Counted from the stretch's first letter, positions 10,481-26,571 are shown. The stretch: DNA of 64,000 nt from Pyxicephalus adspersus (GCF_032062135.1 NC_092862.1:94297969-94361968); one strand, 5' to 3'. Notes: a model not told the origin generated them from the sequence alone. Made by a program: numbers and translations.

Positions 10481-13400
10481 AACCTTGATGAGTGTGTTGC
10501 CTTATGCCTATTGTGGAAGTTAGTCTCCTCTCCAACCCCCTCAAACAGTCCCCATCCCCCCTTTTTTCCATCTTTATTCCTGTTTCATTCTGTATCTAGC
10601 TACTATCCTATACCCTGTTCCACCTCTTCCTAACAATGTTCTCTTTTTAATGTTACTCTCTTGTAGAGCTTTACCTCACCACATGCTTCTTTCCTATTAA
10701 GGCCATTCTTGCTTATATCCTCAATCTCACTGTATGTAGACACTACATGGCCTGTTTGGATGCATCTTACTGGGGCTGTGCTACATTCCCCAGTTAACCG
10801 TTCCAATGTTTCAGTTTTTTATGTTGGGACAAAAGTTCTTATTGGGCTACTTTAAACAAGACATTTTTGAATAGTATACTAGATCATGACAAAGTTGGTA
10901 TGTTGTTAAGTTGTTAGTTTTCCTGAGAAAAGTTTCCATTTTCTGGTGCAGACTTGAAAAAATATAAGTAAGTAATAGGATATTTAGTGCAGGTATTTAT
11001 TTTCTAGCAAGGTGTTTTTATGTGTGGTCTTAAAAAAAGAAAGGGTGGTGTGTCTGCATTTTTTGTGTATGTCATATACTAAACTACAGTGTAGGTATTG
11101 GACTAGCATATAACAGGGCCTACTGCAGTTCTTAAGTAAAGATAAGTATTCAAGCTGAAAATGAAACAAAGCTCCGACTGTATTCCTCCTTATGTTTAGC
11201 AGAGATAAACTTCACCAGAGTCTCAATGCTGCTTCTGGCAGAAGCTTAATTGGTAAAATGCAGATTTTTTTTTTGATCAGGAGAGGATTACTCTTCTTAT
11301 CAGTATAAAGCATCTTATTTGAAGATGAAAAGGCTTTGCTGAATCACAGATGCCAGCATTGTTGCAAGGCACTGTGGCGACTGACATCTCCAGTGAAACT
11401 GATTTATTAGGCTATGCTGGCTAGCCTGGCCTAAGTAATCAAATGTAGGTCTCTCCGATTTACAAATTTCTCAAATTATTAGCTCTTTGTATACTTTCCC
11501 TATTATTATATTTTAAAACACTATATTTCAATACTAACAGCTTACTAATGGATGCACAAATCTTAAAAGTATACTGAAATCTTCTAAGTCCTTTTTTTTT
11601 TTGTATGAAAGGCAGTCGTCGTTCCTTCATATCTATCTTGGTGGTTCTTTTCCAGCATTCACTGATAAGCTAGCAAAGGAAAGATTAATAACAGGGCCTT
11701 GTCGCTATCAGTAGCGTCTTGTCGATTCTCTGTAAGAGGCCTGTCTGCTCAGCATGGAAATTATTGATTTAATAAAAAGTGTCATTAGGTTGCGAGTTGA
11801 TCCATAATCACAAACAGCAGCAGACAGTAAGTTGCAGAGCTGTGAATCAAGCACCCTGCCTCACTCATTCGTATTGCTTTGACATTTGCACCTATTAGGG
11901 ATATCCATTTTTATATACGTGGCAGCAAACTAAGAACAACAGTGAAAGCAGAAGCAGCATAACATGACAATGACAAAGTCACGTCTATGAAGAAGGACAG
12001 AGGGTGGCAGTAATATTTTTTAGGATTGCCCACTTAAAAAAGGATTTTATTGATCACAGAGGAAACTCAATAGTTTTGAGATTTGTCTACCTTTTTCATT
12101 TGGTTCACATCAGTCATCAAACAGACAAGAGCTAAAATTGTAAGTACATGATATTTAGGTGTATCAGTAAATTGCACCAAGTATGGCAATCGCTAATAGG
12201 TTCTTTCTACTTATAGGGAGTTATTGAGGTGTTGCTAGCCAAAAAAAAGTTGACAGGCAGGATAAAGAAGAATATGTGAAGTTGATAAAGGAAATGGATA
12301 ATGGAGTTTCTTTGATATAGTATGTTTACGACTACCCAAAAAAATAGTATATAGGCTACATATTAACCAGGCCAACCTTAGCTGTTGTGCTGAAAACAAT
12401 TAGAATAGATTCACACATAAATTAATAAATTAGAGGACTGATGATGTATTGGTGTTAGCAGAGTTTGTTTAAATGACTGCTTTTTTTTTTAAATTCAAAT
12501 TAATGAATATTGCTTAACATGTATTTTTCAATCTGGAATTGTAAAACAAGGTTTTTTGGTCCACATCTGTTGTGGTTATATTTTAATCGGTTTTATTTTT
12601 TAAATCATAAAAATCATGTAAATCACTCTATTATGATCTCACCACCTGATTACAATGAAAATGATTGCCAGAAAGTTAACATTAAGAATTGGCATACAGT
12701 ATATTGTTGATTGAAGAAAAGGAAATGTGTTTTCCAATAAACTTTCAGCAGTTATTCATCCCACAGTTTGATATCGGTCAACAAACTGTTTAGATGTTTG
12801 GCAGCAGATGACACAGGCTACATAGAAAACTGTAATTTTACTAGCCTCAAATGTCAAGTAGGGATACAACAACGTGACCAGGAATGTAGCAGGAAGTTCA
12901 AGCGGAAGTCCAAGGCCTAAAAGCTGTGTGTTTTTCTTTGTAAAAGTAAAGCATATAAAATAAAATTATTAAACATGCTGTCATTTTGAAATCCATACAC
13001 TTAAAATGTGCACAATTATTTTTCCTAACTATATGTGGTATAAAGTTTTTGTCAATAAAATTTAAAACATATTAAAAAATACACAAAATTACAATTTATC
13101 TGGCATCATTGGTACATTTAAATAAATGAGAGTTTTTGATAGCATGATCAATATAACTTGTGAGAAAGTTTAAAAAAACTATAGATTATGCTTGTTAACA
13201 ATATGTCATATGTATTTGTGTTATAAAAAACAGCTGGTAGCTAAGTAGATTATGTACACCCTTTTTCAGTTGTAAGGTTTTATATATCAGGTATTTACAA
13301 AATCATCTGGTCCTTTCCAGATCTTAAAATTAGGTAAACTACAACCTCAGATGATCAACAACACATGAACACATTACACTGCATTATTATTTATTTATTT

Positions 13401-14982
13401 AAGTTCATGAGGAGGGAGAGGGGTTTTAACAAAATTCCAAGCACCATAAAGAAGCAAATATTGCTATTGTTCATTCTAGGAAGGGTTATAAGGCCATTTC
13501 CAAACAATCTGAAGTCCATAATTCTATAGTGAAAAAGAATATTCACAAGTGGGAAACATTCAGGATAGTTGCCAATCTTCATTCAATTTCAGACCTTGCA
13601 ATTAATTCTTAAAGAAATTGCAAAAAACCCAAGAGCTATGTTTTAAACTCTACAGGCCTTAGTTGGGCCAACAAACTGGAAATATTTGTACATAATGCAC
13701 AGTGCCACATTTGGAGAAAACAACATATCAGCACAAACACCTCCTACCAACTGTCAAGCATGGTGGATTGATGAGGATTTGGGCTTATTTTACAGTCATT
13801 CAGTCAACAATAAACTGATCTGTATACCAAAATATTCAAGAGTGAATTGTGAGGCCATCAGTGTGACAACTGAAGCTTGGCCAGAATTCCTCTAGAACAA
13901 TTATTTTAAGTTATTAGTTCTACAAGCTACTGAATCATGGGGTGTACTAGGTGTTTTGCACAACACTTCTTCATTTTTGTTATATATAAATAATGACATA
14001 CTGGAACTTGTTGTGTGATGTTTACCTCCTGTGGTTAGATTTAAACCCCTCCAACTTCTAGTACTTTTTAAGTACTGTTTAATAAATAAAGTTAGAAAAT
14101 GTAGTGTTAATTCTGTTGTCAGAGGGAAAAAGGCAGCTTTAAAAGGGAGCATGGTGATAATAAGTGATGGTCTCTTGTTAAAACTCTTTTCTTTCCTGCA
14201 GCACTAAGCAGAACTCCCAAACTTCAGCAACTACCTAATGCTGCTAGCTTCTGTCTGACATTTTTAAATAGAAAATCAATTGTGATTAGTTGCCATAGGT
14301 TCACCATGTATTCATTATCATGTAAAGAAACAGCCCTTCAACTGATATAGGACAAGTAGGACTGAAGAAACAGAGACCATCTATTTAGGCCATAATTTTT
14401 GATTTTTGTGTATCCTTTAAAGTGATCAATCATGTGCAAGAAAAACAAAATGAATATTTATATCACCAACGGGGAATACTTTATTTTCTTGCCTATGTTT
14501 GAAATGAACATTGAAAATATGAATTTGTAATAAAAAGCAATTATGGATGTCTGCTTTGCCCAGCCCACCAAAACGTCCCATTTTCTCCTCATTTACAATG
14601 TTGGGAAAAAGAACATTTTAGAGCTTTTGTACCAGGTGCAAGAGACATTCATTGTCCTCTATCAAAGAATTTGATTCTTACATATTCATTTTTGTGCCAC
14701 TCTATAGTCCCTAAGCTGCCTTAACAGTGTTGCAATTTCATCAGTCTTCCAGCCTCATTATCCATGGTTCATCACTTACAAAGCATATCTAGAAAATTTT
14801 ACTTTGTGATTTAAGATGTTTCCAAGATTTTAATCCATTCACTCATCATGTCTCGGCTAGACTTAGCAGCCCCCGCCAAACTGGCATCATATTAAGCTGT
14901 CTACTGTCTCTAACCCAGTGAAAAAGTCGTGTTCAGTTCTCTCAATGCTCTTTATAGGCTCTTGAATTTTTGAATTTACAAA

Positions 14983-15030
<48 letters not shown>

Positions 15031-18000
15031 CATAAGCATGTACGCTACAATTGGTTTTATAAAAAGTTCTGGAAAGTATTGATATATAAACAATTTCATT
15101 TAGAATTATTTCTCTTGGGGTGCACTGTAACTTTTCATTCCTTATCTGTTTCTTTCACTCTCTACTCTTAACAGTACCTCTTCTCCTCAGTAATCACCTT
15201 GTCACAGTGTACACCCACCTACACGCATTTTCCTGATTTAAATCTTTCCACAGTTAAATATGACTTGAAAAAGTGGCCAAACACAAATTTAAGTAAATCA
15301 GTCATTAGTAGCAACTACCAAACAGAATCAAAGATGCTGACTAAACAGTGCCGTCCAGACAAGCATAGAGCCTTTACATACTTTTATTCACCTTCACTAT
15401 CAGCATAGTATTGACACAGCATGTCTTGGCAGGATAACATACATTATGGACATAATTTCTAACAACATGTAACTTTTACCAGGTTCCCAGTTTTTAACAG
15501 AAACACTTTGGTATGGTCTGTTAAGAAACAAGCGGGCCTTTCCTTTGGACTGGCTTTTCCTGCCATCTTTGCAAATGTCTTTAATTTGATTTCCTGCATA
15601 TTTCCTATTTGTAGGTTTAAATCCAACTGCTGACCTGTGTAGCATCTATATTTATGGTGCACAGTAATATAGTTTATTGGCATGACTAAGTGAATCCTGG
15701 ACTTCACTGCACAGAAAGTACATAGCATGCCAAATGGAAACAGTGCCAAGTAGATGAGACTCTCCAGGCCAGCCCTGTTAATTCCTCCAATATTTTTAGT
15801 GTATGTCTCCATGCTGGAAATAAGCAATAAAAGCCTACAATGTGCTATGTGTTTTAGAGCGGGGCTATGTAAACCTGTTCTAAATCTAGCACCTCTCCTT
15901 TCCAGAATTCTGCCTGTTTTCTCTACAGGAAACAGGTTAAATTCTCGTTACTGCCCCAGTAGTTAGTGGTTTGGTATGGGCCATATGCGCTTTGCCAAAC
16001 ACCAGAAAGTCATATTAGCAGAGTTTTCATTTTTCTTAAGAAAACTTTTGTCTTTTTTTATGTCACAAGTTACTAGTTTGTGATTATATATTGACAATTT
16101 GTTTTAGTTATTTAAGCTACCTTTTTACTTTGTTGAGACTTTGAATACGGTCTCTTTTCCTTGTCTTTATGTCATATAGTAATACAGTAATACAGTATTA
16201 TAGGACAATAACCCTATGTATAGGTCCTGTTGACCATCGTCACTAAGACAAAAAGTAATAGAATTTTCAATATCTTTGGATCAGAAGGAAAGTGGAAAAA
16301 GAGCTCCTTATCTAAAATTACTTGTTGTTTTTTCTTGTGGCTGCCAGCACAACTGGGTAGTTTATCCACCAATCAGCTACAAGCATTCTTTTGATTACTG
16401 GAAATTGCTTTTTTTTCCTTTTTTTTTTTTTTTTTTATTAAACTACTTTTTATCGCAGTAAACTATATTCCTATTCAGTGTAGTAGGTATAGTACAAACT
16501 TGTGTTGCATTTTGAATGATCACTACACAATAGTGCTAAGCAATGATTTGTAAAAATGAAAATGCAAAGTACACTTTACACACTCGCAGTATTTTCCAGG
16601 TATTGGTAAGCTCTCCAAACAGTATCAAAGCTGGGGAACTTCAGTTATATTGTGGTTTTGTCAAAGAAATCTATGTTTTTTTTAGTTGTTTTTCTATTTT
16701 ATTTTGCTGTATACAGTCAAAGACAAGCTATGAGGTTTTTACAGTCAGGATCATCAAATTAGTGAGCCTTTACACAAACATTCCAGCCCACTACAGCTCT
16801 TTTTAAAAGATACAGCATCATTCATCTCACAGTCTTGAAGAATCATATTGGCCCCCTTATAAAGTAATCATTTCCGTGTTTACAAAAAAAAATGTACAGC
16901 CTAAAATGAATTCCCCCAAATATTCATATTTGCCATAAGGGTGAAAACACTAATTAATTAATGAATTAATTTCATAATAAATACACCCTCCTTGGACCAG
17001 CGCAAATGCTTTATAAAAATGTCAGCACCATGTGGAGGAGATTGGCAAGGCTCAGTCTGCAAACTATATTGAAGGTGTTACATTAGTTCTTTTTTTCCAT
17101 AACACAAAAATAAGGCTTTTTTTTAACTCTACAGCTATCATACCTGAATTTGTCTGGAATTAAGTTTTTATTATCTTGTTATAAAATTAATTGCATCTAA
17201 AGAAAGTGTTTTCCTATAAATGGAAAAAAAAAATTACCACTACATTATATTGGTATGTTTGGAGTTATAGGGGTTTATTTTTGGAGTTTTTAATAAATGT
17301 TTTATCAATTAGGGTTGGGGTTTAAATTGCTTATTTCTCAAAGTGAATTATTACATTCAAATAAATGAGGGGAAGATAAAACTGCCTGATCGGGTGTAAG
17401 CTTCAGGGGTTGGAAGTGGTGGCCAGCTGATCTGGGGATAGTATTAGGAGTACCTATAAAAAGGGGAGGCAGTTGGGGCAGACCTAGGTAAAAGTACACT
17501 TATTATTTAACATGTAAAAACATTGTTTCAGGATCTGTGCAATGAAAACTGCTATAGTATCATTGGCTGGCAGAAAATGTTGGCCAATAGCACATTAGAT
17601 GTCCTAGTAGTGCTTTGATGTTAATATATATATATAGTAGTAGTTTCAAGTCTTTGTTATGAAACCTTTATGATGGTTTCTCATGTTTCCTCAATGTGAT
17701 TAATTTATTTTCCTTGATGATGCTAAAAAAGGCCATAGATGTTTGTAAAAGAAAGTGAAGGCCACTTTCAGCAGTTGCATTGTCCGGAGAGTCGACTTAA
17801 GCCAGTAAAGTACAGATCTCAGGGGATAGCTGTCACATCATAAATACCACCTCCTTAACTAGCTTCCTGCTGGATTCCATTTCTTGAAGCAGAGCACAGG
17901 CTGCTCAAAGAAGGTGAAACAGTATCGCACTGTAGTTGGCTTTCAGAACAGTGTTGACAGAGCTTACAAGAGAGTCCCAGCAGCAACACTGCTGTGAAAG

Positions 18001-18357
18001 CAAGTACATCTAAGCTATAGGTTTAGTCTGGTATTAACCTCTGTATTGCTTTGAAAAAATGTTAACTCTGTCCCTTAGTTTTCTTTTGAAGTTAAAGTGC
18101 AGTTACACGACAGCAGAACTGTGTAGGGATGGTTCATTCAAAACTAAGTTATATTTGGCACTGCTAAGCCTAAATAATGAACATCTTCTTAAACTCCAAT
18201 TGTGTTTTTTTCTGCTCACATGTTACTTATCACAGCTGATAACAGATTATGAAAGGGCTGCCTATCAATAACATTTAAAACATAATTTCATTAGTGCTTT
18301 ACAATTTAAAGCACAATCTGATATTTCTTATAGTTTATATAGTATGAAAAGTGTACG

Positions 18358-18395
<38 letters not shown>

Positions 18396-21300
18396 CATAT
18401 GTAGCATTATTTTACATTCTTTTTTAAGCACATTAGATATACAGCACATCTTTGTCATATATGTCAAACTGTTTTAAAGAAAAAGGTATTACAAATCACC
18501 TAGTTTAAGGATGACAATGCATTGTCTGAATAGATACTGTACGTCTGTTCCTCCAGGGGTCACATTTTTTTTTGAGGTCAGGAATGTTATAAGGTAGATT
18601 TTGCTTCTGCAGGATATTGTGTCTGTCTCTGTACATTTAAATTGCCACAGAAAGCTCTTTGGAGAAAAGTACAGTGTTTTCTTTGTACGGGAGCCAGGGA
18701 TTTTCTTTTCTTTTGGGAATTCTTGGACTCATAGTTGAACATACAGGCTGAGCATGTTTAACCTATTGACTGTTATGTATGGGCAGCTGCAAACCCAGTG
18801 GATAAAGCAGAAAACCGAGCTATGCTGCAAAATGAGGGCAAAGGTATAAACTACCCTGCGAACACAGATCAGCTTTATCTTAGGGATTCAGGATAGTTGA
18901 TACTCATGTCCTGTGAAGGGAGCTCCACAAAATCTGACATTTACAATTGTTTCTTGTTCACTTTGATTTCATGGGCAGGTACATTTTTGCCCCTTTAATC
19001 TAAGATCTTGGTAAGTATTACTACCCATAAAATGTTGTTTTCAAGATACATAAAATATTAACAAATGAGATTTTTTGTAAGTGGTAAAGCAAATGGTCTT
19101 ATAAGAAAAATGCAATAATTTTTTGCTGCATACTCTGAAAAAGATGCTAAGATGCTTTATTAGCAGTTTTGGTGAACCTTGGCTTCAATACTTTTAACGA
19201 GATGTAGCTAGAAGCATTCAAATGAGGAAACTAAGAAAACAGAACAAAACAAAAGTAGTTATCCAGATGTTTGTTCTAGATTAGTGATTTAGTATAAAAT
19301 CATTATATTGTAAAGAATATTTAACGATGGGTTCATGGTTGTAGTCATAGTCCATAGTATGAGTATTTATGCATTTTTGGCCTCTAAAAGATTTTTTTTT
19401 GGCTGTTTCAATTTAGGATATGACATGAAAGAACATGTTTTGCTTGAAATTAAGTGCATTTGTACTGTTCCATAGGATATATATTCACAACTTTTGGTGT
19501 GTCCTCCAAAACTTTTCATTGTCAGTTAAGGTGCCCAGCAGCTCATTTGGTTTATTTTTTTCTGTACTGTTCAGAAGGAATTAGCAAATGTGAAAAAAAC
19601 AAATACTTTATTTTTAAACACAGAACACCTTTGAAGTTTAGGCCCAAGAAATAGCCTATTATCAGTCATCAGTCAGGTATTATCACAAAACATTTTGGAA
19701 GCTGAACAACTTTGACCTGTCTGAAGATTTTAATTATTTGCACTGCATGTCCTGAAAGTTTGTCAAGCTTTTGATTCTATTTATTGTTACTTGTAATATT
19801 ACAGCACCAAAGTATTTGCCCACTTACTTTTACTTTGAAAAAATTCAAAGTATGTAGCTTAAAACAATTTACAATTTTAATCTGCTGTGAGTTTACTTTT
19901 TTTGTATAGGAGAATGTAACTGTTTAACTAATTACAAATAAAAGTAATATTGTTAAACTGACTTCATCATAACACCTGGACTGTACTACATTTTACGATC
20001 AGTGCTGGGGAGGGTCAAATGAGTTCATTATGATTATACCATATTAAAGTGGCTGAAATGAGACTGTGCGTATTTACAATACCGGTAGAAGGAAGGGAAT
20101 TCCCATTCAATACTGGGACTATTTTGTATATTGTGCCATCTAGAGGTAACATGTACGAATTACTACTACCACTACATACGTCATGAGTTGACAAAACACC
20201 TCAAATGTTTACTTATCTTTTTTGCTCTTTATTTATTGATATGTTCCTATTAATTTGTTCAGGCAAACACGATAAACATCTGTTTTAAAGGATTTGTTGT
20301 CTTACATTTTGATAGACATAAACAACTTGTTTGTTTCTTTAGTATATTCGTCTTACACAGTTTGGTTTCTGTATTGTTTAGCTTTGAACATTTTTGCTTA
20401 AAAAAATTGTGCCACCAATAGTGCTATTAGGCTTTTCTCAAATGTCAACAACTCTAATTGCTATTTGACAGATTCCTCCCCTACCAGAAATGTAGGTCTG
20501 TGTCTCTGTACAGAGTTGCTGCTGCTACACTGTAATCACCATAGCTGGAGCAGTTACTGAGATTACTCCCTATGGCTTTTAAAACTTAAATCAGCTTTAA
20601 TGAATTACATTACTTATAATGTTACACTAGGTTGGTGGTTTTACATGTAAGTTTAAAATTGGTTTAACATTCAATAATGCAGTCACATAGGCATATGGGG
20701 GAGATGACTATTGTTTACACAATACTAAAGCCAAATGTTTTTTTTTTTAGGAAAAAAGAGGTTTTAAATTTTTCATAGAAAGAATTTAAAGAAAAAGATT
20801 ACAGAGCATATAACAGAATATCCATAAATAAATAATAAAGTGCTTTTTTACTCAGCTTACTTAAAACATGTACCTAACTTAGTGTATTCTGTTGCTATGT
20901 GCACATAAAAATATGAAGGGAAAAAGAAAGAGGGGGGAAAGAAAAGGAGGGAAGAGGGGAAGGGAATGTCGACCAGGAGGGGTGAAAATGGGGGCGTTAG
21001 GTGGGGAGTGAGGGGCAGGAAGGGAGGAACCCAGGACCATAGTTAAATGCTGCTTTCAACAGTCATACCTAAAGGAAAAGGACAACCATGTCAAAGAAAA
21101 GGAAGACCCCAGGTTAAAGTCCCTTGGCAAATAATGAGTGATCCAGGCATCCTAACATTCCTATATACCCCCAATGAATCATTAGGCCTCGCCGCTAGAA
21201 GTTCATTAGTGAAATACCAGGTGAATTTACGTTTCACCTGTTTCACAGTAGGGAGTCAAATGGTATTTTAATGATGATTATATATTAAGCCAGCTCTTTA

Positions 21301-21517
21301 TCACTTGAAGATGAAATGTAATAAATGTTTTGATTTTGGGCAATCATTCAGAGGGATTTTACAACATGTCACGAAGCAGCTCCTTTACTACCCAATTACT
21401 GCTTACTGTCACTTTTATTTATTGATCTGATGTGTGATTTTTGCCCCAGTTTTTGTTCCCTTCTCAGATATTCCTAATGCAGAAGTAAATCAGACCTGTC
21501 ATTTTTATAAATAGTGA

Positions 21518-23174
<1,657 letters not shown>

Positions 23175-23465
23175 AAACCATATGTATGTAAAATCCCTGG
23201 CTGCACTAAACGATATACAGATCCCAGCTCTTTGAGGAAACATGTAAAGACTGTGCACGGTCCTGAGGCCCACGTTACTAAGAAACAGCGAGGTGACATT
23301 CACCCAAGACCTCCTCCACCAAGAGAGCCAGGGAATCATTCACAATCCCGATCTCCAGGCCATGCGGTTCAAAGTGCACATGGAGAGCACAAGGACCTCA
23401 GTAACACTACCTCAAAACATGAAGAATGTCTCCATGTAAAATCAGTGAAAACTGAAAAACCAATG
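23175..23465 (+). CDS. gli3: GLI3 coding exon (probably exon 13): zinc finger 5 and post-finger linker
   Basis: This exon is 291 bp, 97 codons, phase 0, from AG at 23173-23174 to the donor GTATGT at 23466. It encodes KPYVCK and the remainder of finger 5 ([20 protein letters not shown] to KTVH). It continues with [20 protein letters not shown], whose basic cluster is part of the nuclear-localisation region of GLI proteins, then a serine-rich linker containing SQSRSPG and [13 protein letters not shown]. The match to GLI3 is high up to RPPPPR and moderate after that. A TTAA-flanked transposon begins only 45 bp past the donor. Confidence 0.98.
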
Positions 23466-23510
23466 GTATGTAGTTTTCAGCTTAGACACTTACACTTAAG
23501 TAAAACTTAA

Positions 23511-24055
23511 CCCCCAAGCAGTAATTTTCCATGCAAGCAGTGGTAATCCAGAGTCACACTCAGGGTCGCTAAAAAACAATAAAAACTCCACTTACCTTGT
23601 TTCTTTGGCATCCCCCGGCGTCCTTCTCGTCCCTGCAGGTCTTCCAGCGGCATCCTCCTTCTTCGATTCACTCCTGGCATGTGCAGAGACGTTCCCCGGG
23701 GTTTCCCGGTGACGTCGGTGCATGCGTGGGTTCGTGCAGGAGGCGCGGCGGGAAATTCAAATAATTTTGTATTGGATTCACTACATAATAACTGTATTGA
23801 GTCCAATACAAAGAAATCTTTTTATTATATATATATATAAAATTAAATTATTTATATAATACATGCTACTTTACATTTATATTCCGTTTCACTATTATTA
23901 TTTTTTTTAAGTTTATTATTAAATTTAATAAATATTGAACATATTTCGGTGAGTTATGCCTAAGAAATTATAAGCCTACAATGTAGAATAAATTTCCATG
24001 CAAAAAAAGTAACGCTTTTTGCGTGGAAATACGGACAGAATTAGAACGCTAGGAG
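23511..24055 (-). mobile_element. TTAA-flanked non-autonomous transposon, copy 1
   Basis: The element lies between TTAA at 23507-23510 and TTAA at 24056-24059. Like copies 2-4 it has a CpG-rich block (about 23590-23750) holding GACGTCGG and a consensus 5' splice site on the - strand (AAGGTAAGT near 23595-23605). It then has GCGGGAAATTCAAAT and an imperfect palindrome (TTTTGTATTGGATT ... AGTCCAATACAAAG) at about 23764-23810. The right half shares ACATATTTCGGTGAGTTATG and TTTCCATGCAAAAA with copy 3. A strict TTAA duplication is typical of piggyBac transposons, but the termini are not diagnostic and no transposase is present. Confidence 0.7.
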
Positions 24056-24897
24056 TTAAAGCCACTTGTAGATAACACTGTCCTTATGCATGTGCTCAAA
24101 CACATGTCTCTTGTCTCCAACTGCAAGAGTTTGTTACACACTTCCCAGTGCCTTCTCCTAATGTGACCAGAGTAAACACAGAGATTCTTTTGCTAATGCC
24201 ATTGGGGGAATATTGATTTATTCTTCAGATATACAGTACTTTTTAAAGATTATTTCATTTTTAACTCTATACTTCTGGTTATGAATATATACCTTTCTGT
24301 TAGGAATTATATCTCTTTAAGTTCATTATATTAATTCATTCTGTTTCTTCTGAACCAGTGTCTTAAATGTAGGGCTGCTGTTCAATTTTGAGCTGATTTC
24401 AAAATAGCTCTTTTTGCACAAAGTGTACTGTGTGCAATTCCTTACCATTATCAGTGAAGACAATGGTGAACATTTTGATTAGCTATTTGTCATTAGGGAG
24501 CAAGTCTGACTCTAACACTAACAGCCAATAATAAAGATTATCATTGTTGTGTATAGTTAAGAGCTCTCAAATGTTGTATACCTTGCCAACCTAACAGCAA
24601 GGTAAACCTCAGTTAAGCTTCAGCCGTAGCTGAGCATCAGCCTCTGTTCAGCTGAACGATGCTCAAACTAAATAGTTGTTCAAGCAACACTGCTCCAAAG
24701 TTATTTAAGCAAAAGGCTGGTAACTAGCAGAAGGTCAACACAGGAAGCACTTTCCTTTGCACCTAGATAAATGGTTAAACAGGTAAAAGGATGTTTAGAT
24801 TATTGATTTTTTTTTTATTGATCTTGTTCACAATACCTCTCTGTTATGTAAATGTGTATAAAAGCATATAAATGTTATGTGCATATAAATGTTATGT

Positions 24898-25042
24898 GTA
24901 GCTCTTCGGGGCAGGGTCCTCTCCTCCTGTATCACTGTCTGTATTAGTCTGTCATTTGCAATCCCTATTTAATGTACAGCGCTGCGTAATATGTTGGCGC
25001 TATATAAATCCTGTTTAATAATAATAATAATAATAATAATAT
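24898..25042 (-). repeat. Inverted copy of the (TAA)n-associated frog repeat
   Basis: The block starts AGCTCTTCGGGGCAGGGTCC, passes through CAATCCCTATTTAATGTACA and GTTGGCGCTATATAAATCC, and ends in a (TAATAA) microsatellite at 25014-25042. It is the reverse complement of the copies at 8.8 and 50.4 kb. The microsatellite sits at the same end of the unit here and in the 50.4 kb copy, as a retroposon tail would. Confidence 0.85.
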
Positions 25043-26571
25043 ATAAGCAGAATAGACACTAGCAGAAATGTACATTAAAAATGTTCCAACAAATAAAAAA
25101 AACTAGTATGATTAGCAGTGTTGCTTAATGGATTTATTTCTAATTTGCTGTCTTTTTTTGTCTGATTTTAAATGTCTTTCTCAACCTTTCTAAGGACAGT
25201 GGGTAATAAGGTGAGGGAATATATTAATATATATGTCTGGACCAAGAAACTCATCATGTACATATATATACTTTTGTTAGAGGTGAGCAAATTTATCACT
25301 TGTGTTCATGTGTCATGATGTATTATGCTGCTTTGTGGCTAATGGATGTTTGAGAATAATCTTTAGTCTGTCTGTCAGGGTCAAGTCTGTATTTTTTCAT
25401 GTAAAGTGTGGTCCCCTCACCTAAAGCAGTCCATGTTGAACTAGACACAGTCCGGTGTGCATGGGCCCTGCTGTACTGATTGCAGTCTGTATATATTTAA
25501 TGGTTGAGTGAAACCCAAAACAAAGATAACAGTCTTTTAAAGCCAGTGTCCATATTTTTAATTGAACTTTATTTTGCATTGTTTAAACTGGTAATGGATC
25601 CAAAGATAGCGGATATCAACCTAATTTTAGGTTTCACATATCTTTAACCCCTTTGTGAGTTTCTTTGGGAAATGAGCTCTATTACTATGAATACAGCCTT
25701 TTTTTTTAAAAGTTTACCCAATGCTCATAGCAATTTACATTGCTATCAGCAAAGCAGGGTTTCCATTATCTCAATAGTTTTCTTACTTGTTAATTTTGGG
25801 ATGGTAGTTCATATGCCATGTGTTTCAGACTGGTATATCTTATGGACATAAAATTAAAAATACACAAACAAAAAAGAAAAACACAAGGAAAATTTGTGTG
25901 TAAACAAATTTTTATAAAGTGTTTTTGTTTTTTTAAATGTTTGCTCATCTCTAACTTTAGTTAGAACTCCAGGAAATGTATCTGTAAAGCATTGAGGAAA
26001 GTAAATGTAATATGTAAATTACACTTACCTTTATGTTCTTTCACTGTATCTGCTTCTTTAAAAACTTAACTCTTCTTGCTGTTTTTTTTTGGCTGTTCTG
26101 AATGCTAGTTCCTGTGGCTGCACACTGGGAAGTAAGGATATCCCCATAAACTTTTATAATACTGACTACTTCAATTAAAAATTTTGAACAGTGCTGGGAT
26201 GCAGAAAACAGTAGGAAGAGCCAACTTTTAAAGCAACATATCTAGTGAAGAATGCCTCAGAGCAATTAAACTTTCTTGGAATTCGTCATTTGTTCCTTTG
26301 TTAACCATACCCAGTCACCATTGTGATGTGTTTTTATAATGAATATGTTAATTGCTTTAGAAATATAAATCTTATTGCTGTAATTGTGCATAATGTGAAA
26401 TTGTTATATGTATGTAAACTGCATAAAATATATGTTAATCAATATGTTTTGTGTATGTTTTAATTTCTTTAAAATATATTTTACTGATATGTTTACTGTG
26501 AATAGTTTAACTGTTTAAACTGTCTGTTTAACTGTCAAATAGTTTACCATTTACATTTTATTTTCTAACAG

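Larger units (their letters stand above)
23466..26571 (+). other. gli3: GLI3 intron (probably intron 13), 3.1 kb
   Basis: The intron has a GTATGT donor and a tttctaacAG acceptor at 26570-26571. It contains the TTAA-flanked element at 23511-24055 and an inverted copy of the (TAA)n repeat at 24898-25042. The rest is AT-rich unique-looking sequence with no coding signal. Confidence 0.88.

Noticed and set aside
15459..15827. 122-codon open frame on the - strand in the large intron
   Set aside because: No recognisable domain or codon pattern; chance frame in intronic DNA.
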